A DNA stretch of 8,535 bases from an uncultured Clostridia bacterium (lineage in GTDB: Bacteria > Bacillota > Clostridia > TANB77 > CAG-508), in NCBI GenBank assembly GCA_949935895.1, contig CATLGL010000070.1, forward strand, positions 1-8,535, given 5' to 3'. The stretch's first letter is position 1, and each line of letters starts with the position of its first letter. Made by a program: the position numbers and the translations under genes. Below, in pieces: positions 6,791 through 8,535 of this stretch. The notes below the pieces were generated by a model. It was not told the origin of the DNA. It did no database searches and was given only the letters and a program-made list of their open reading frames with translations.

Positions 6791-7651
6791 ATGGATGGAA
6801 TTATAATAATTAATAAAGAAAAAGATTATACTTCTCATGATGTAGTAGCAGTTGTAAAAAAAATATTAGGTCAAAAAATAGGACACACAGGGACATTAGA
6901 CCCAGAGGCAACAGGAGTATTACCATTACTAGTAGGAAAGGCAACCAAAATTGCAAAATATTTGATAAATCATGATAAACTATACCAAGCAGTACTAAAA
7001 TTAGGGGTAAAAACAGACACTGCTGATATGACAGGTACAGTACTTGAAAAAGAAAATATAAGGATGCCCCAAATAGAACAAGTAGAAGAGGTATTTTTTT
7101 CTATGATAGGAAAAATAAAACAAATACCTCCAATGTATTCTGCTATTAAAATAAATGGAAAAAAACTATATGAGTATGCAAGACAAGGAAAGAAAGTAGA
7201 AGTCCAACCAAGAGAAATTGAAATTTACGATTTAAAGCTTAATCATATAAATTCAAATGAAAATGAGATTACATTTACTATACATTGTTCGAAAGGTACA
7301 TATATTCGTACAATATGTGAGCAAATAGCACAAAAACTGGAAACTATAGGTTGTATGAAGGAATTAAAGCGTATACAGGTTGGGGAGTTTCATATAGACA
7401 ATAGTATTACAATTTCAAAATTGCAACAAACAAAAAATAAGGCAGGGGATTATATTATTACAATAGAAGATTTTTTTGTTGACAAACAAAAAGTTATATT
7501 AAACCCAAAAGAATTAGAGCAATTTTTAAATGGTGTAAGATTACCATATACATTAACAGAGGATACCTACCGAATATATAGCATGAGTAAAAATTTTATA
7601 GGATTAGGGATTATAAAAGATGGATTTTTAAAACGTGATGTGGTTTTGTAA
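6791..7651 (+). CDS. truB: tRNA pseudouridine(55) synthase TruB
   Basis: TruB makes pseudouridine 55 in the T-loop of tRNAs. The 286-aa product has the N-terminal GIIIINKEKDYTSHDVV segment, the catalytic motif GHTGTLDPEATGVLP with Asp37, the YSAIKINGKKLYEYAR substrate-binding segment (about 118-133), the CSKGTYIRTI motif, and a C-terminal PUA-like region. ATG 6791 begins the family N-terminus; only a weak TAGGA (6778-6782) precedes it, 16 nt after the nrnA stop, so coupled translation from nrnA is likely. That coupling would make TruB output depend partly on ribosomes passing the nrnA shift site (inference). It is the last gene before the terminator; the ribF and rpsO genes that often follow are not here. 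Confidence 0.96.
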   Translation: MDGIIIINKEKDYTSHDVVAVVKKILGQKIGHTGTLDPEATGVLPLLVGKATKIAKYLINHDKLYQAVLKLGVKTDTADMTGTVLEKENIRMPQIEQVEEVFFSMIGKIKQIPPMYSAIKINGKKLYEYARQGKKVEVQPREIEIYDLKLNHINSNENEITFTIHCSKGTYIRTICEQIAQKLETIGCMKELKRIQVGEFHIDNSITISKLQQTKNKAGDYIITIEDFFVDKQKVILNPKELEQFLNGVRLPYTLTEDTYRIYSMSKNFIGLGIIKDGFLKRDVVL

Positions 7652-7703
7652 GAATATGGCTACATTTATTGATTTTTTATCTATTATTATAGTATTGCAA
7701 ATG

Positions 7704-7729
7704 GGTCGATGAGGAATTCGACCTTTTTT
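7704..7729 (+). terminator. Rho-independent terminator after truB
   Basis: GGTCGA (7704-7709) pairs with TCGACC (7718-7723) around an 8-nt loop and is followed directly by six T (7724-7729). The T-run is on the + strand side only, so it ends the rimP-truB transcript. Between the truB stop and this site (7652-7703) nothing else is recognisable. Confidence 0.85.
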
Positions 7730-7752
7730 AAAGGTTATATTGATAAGGGTTT

Positions 7753-7939
7753 TTATGAATAATTAGATAAATTAACTCTTAAATTAACTAGAACACTAGG
7801 TAGAATTAAACATACAAAGGAAAGAATAATAATAGTAATACTACCTCCGTTTATTTTGTTCTTCTTTCCATTCATAAATTCCATAAAATAGTGTCTTTAA
7901 AAATATAAATATGGATATGGCACCAATAACAATTCTCAT
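7753..7939 (-). CDS. Small two-helix membrane protein, predicted +1 shift at CGG
   Basis: I do not recognise a named family. On the - strand an ATG at 7939-7937 follows GAGGTG (7950-7945) at good spacing, 26 nt after the Ger(x)C stop, so the two genes are probably co-transcribed. The zero frame is only 32 codons: a hydrophobic helix (about 3-21), a charged YEWKEEQNK segment, then CGG AGG TAG. Skipping the C of CGG (position 7849) gives GGA GGT AGT and opens 31 more codons, with a second hydrophobic helix (TIIILSFVCLILPSVLV) and stop TAA at 7755-7753. The result is a 61-aa helix-loop-helix membrane protein. The base layout is the same as in nusA and nrnA (CGGA), but without a known family the shift here is a prediction. 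The alternative is a genuine 32-aa single-helix peptide ending Lys-Arg-Arg. Confidence 0.6.
7846..7852 (-). other. Predicted +1 frameshift site AAA-CGG-A in the small membrane gene
   Basis: Read on the - strand: AAA (7852-7850), CGG (7849-7847), A (7846). The zero frame stops two codons later at TAG (7843-7841); the +1 reading AAA (C) GGA GGT stays open for 31 codons. It is the third and last in-frame CGG seen in the window and again has A as the fourth base. The GGAGG here resembles a Shine-Dalgarno sequence, but no start codon follows at a suitable distance. Confidence 0.55.
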
Positions 7940-7965
7940 ATTTTCACCTCTTTTATTTTAATTTT

Positions 7966-8535
7966 TTAAGTTTCCATAAGAATATAACTGGATTTTATGG
8001 TTGTATCAACAGTAATGTCAAAAAATGAGTTTTTAAAATTTTGTAACCAATTGAAATTATCCCAATCTTCAAAAGTTTGAAAATTGTGAACTACATGTTT
8101 TCCAAATCCATCAATATCACTTTGAAATTCTTTTGAAACCTTATATACATATTCATTTAGTTTTACTGTTAAATAACGATTTAAAGCTTTTTCTAATGTT
8201 TCCATTTCTTCTGTTGTAATATATTTTGAATTTTCATTCATTGTTAAAATACGTGCTTCTAACATAACTTTTGATGTGATATATGGGGAACCGTTAACAA
8301 GTTTAACTTTATTTTTAGTGTCTTTTACAAGACGAACACGCAGAGAAATTGAGTTATTTTCTTCAAAAGGACTTGGAATATTGATAATACAACTATTTAA
8401 AGTACTAGAAATCATTTGATGGCAAATTGTTTCGATTCCATTTAATTCTCCTACTAATTTATCTCCTTTAAAAACAGCAAGTCCCATATTTTCGATATTA
8501 CTTTTTCCTTGAATAAGAGTTTCATTGGCCTTATT
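7966..8535 (-). CDS. Ger(x)C family spore germination protein, C-terminal part
   Basis: The reading frame enters from the right edge and ends at TAA (7968-7966). About 189 C-terminal residues are visible; the family is usually near 370-400, so the N-terminal half with its lipoprotein signal lies outside the window. Family-like segments are IENMGLAVFKGDKLVGELNG, where Ger(x)C proteins commonly resume a strand-rich domain, then IPSPF, and a late helix-rich stretch ending WLQNFKNSFFDITVDTTIKSSY. Ger(x)C proteins are the lipoprotein C subunits of GerA-type nutrient receptors in the spore inner membrane. An internal ATG at 8487 should not be taken as the start, because the frame is open and family-like upstream. 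The identification implies a spore former. No in-frame CGG occurs in the visible part. Confidence 0.85.
   Translation of the reverse strand, partial: NKANETLIQGKSNIENMGLAVFKGDKLVGELNGIETICHQMISSTLNSCIINIPSPFEENNSISLRVRLVKDTKNKVKLVNGSPYITSKVMLEARILTMNENSKYITTEEMETLEKALNRYLTVKLNEYVYKVSKEFQSDIDGFGKHVVHNFQTFEDWDNFNWLQNFKNSFFDITVDTTIKSSYILMET

Noticed and set aside
7721..7735. An alternative ACCTTT/AAAGGT hairpin just after the truB terminator stem as a - strand terminator.
   Set aside because: It is short, overlaps the better + strand terminator, and has no T-tract on the - strand side.

Overview
The window is AT-rich, codes almost entirely on the + strand, and is laid out as the nusA-infB translation/transcription operon of a low-GC Gram-positive bacterium. 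A fragment of a Ger(x)C-type spore germination gene on the - strand at the right edge points to an endospore-forming Clostridia-like lineage. I cannot name a genus from sequence alone.

Layout: a promoter (68-96) and a strong leader hairpin (119-146) precede rimP, nusA, rnpM (ylxR), an L7Ae-like gene (ylxQ), infB, rbfA, nrnA and truB. The run ends at a rho-independent terminator (7704-7729). Beyond it, on the - strand, lie the 3' part of a Ger(x)C gene (running off the window) and, 26 nt downstream of its stop, a small two-helix membrane protein gene. The + strand operon covers ribosome maturation (RimP, RbfA), initiation (IF2), transcription elongation/termination (NusA), RNase P modulation (RnpM), nanoRNA/pAp turnover (NrnA) and tRNA pseudouridylation (TruB).

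The main discovery is a shared decoding anomaly. Two conserved genes, nusA and nrnA, are each broken by one extra C and each is restored to exact family spacing by a +1 shift. In both cases the extra base turns a conserved glycine codon GGA into CGGA, so that the zero frame meets CGG. I scanned every CGG in the window: among roughly 2,600 codons the only other in-frame CGG is in the small - strand gene, again as CGGA. There too the zero frame stops two codons later, while the +1 frame adds a convincing second transmembrane helix. The out-of-frame CGG trinucleotides are all innocuous, and CGU, CGA, CGC, AGA and AGG are used as ordinary arginine codons.

The simplest model is that CGG has no normal decoder in this organism, and that CGGA is read as glycine with net +1 movement, either by A-site decoding of GGA one base downstream or by four-base decoding. 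This would be a general recoding rule and not isolated pseudogenes. It is inferred from sequence and needs genome-wide and proteomic tests.
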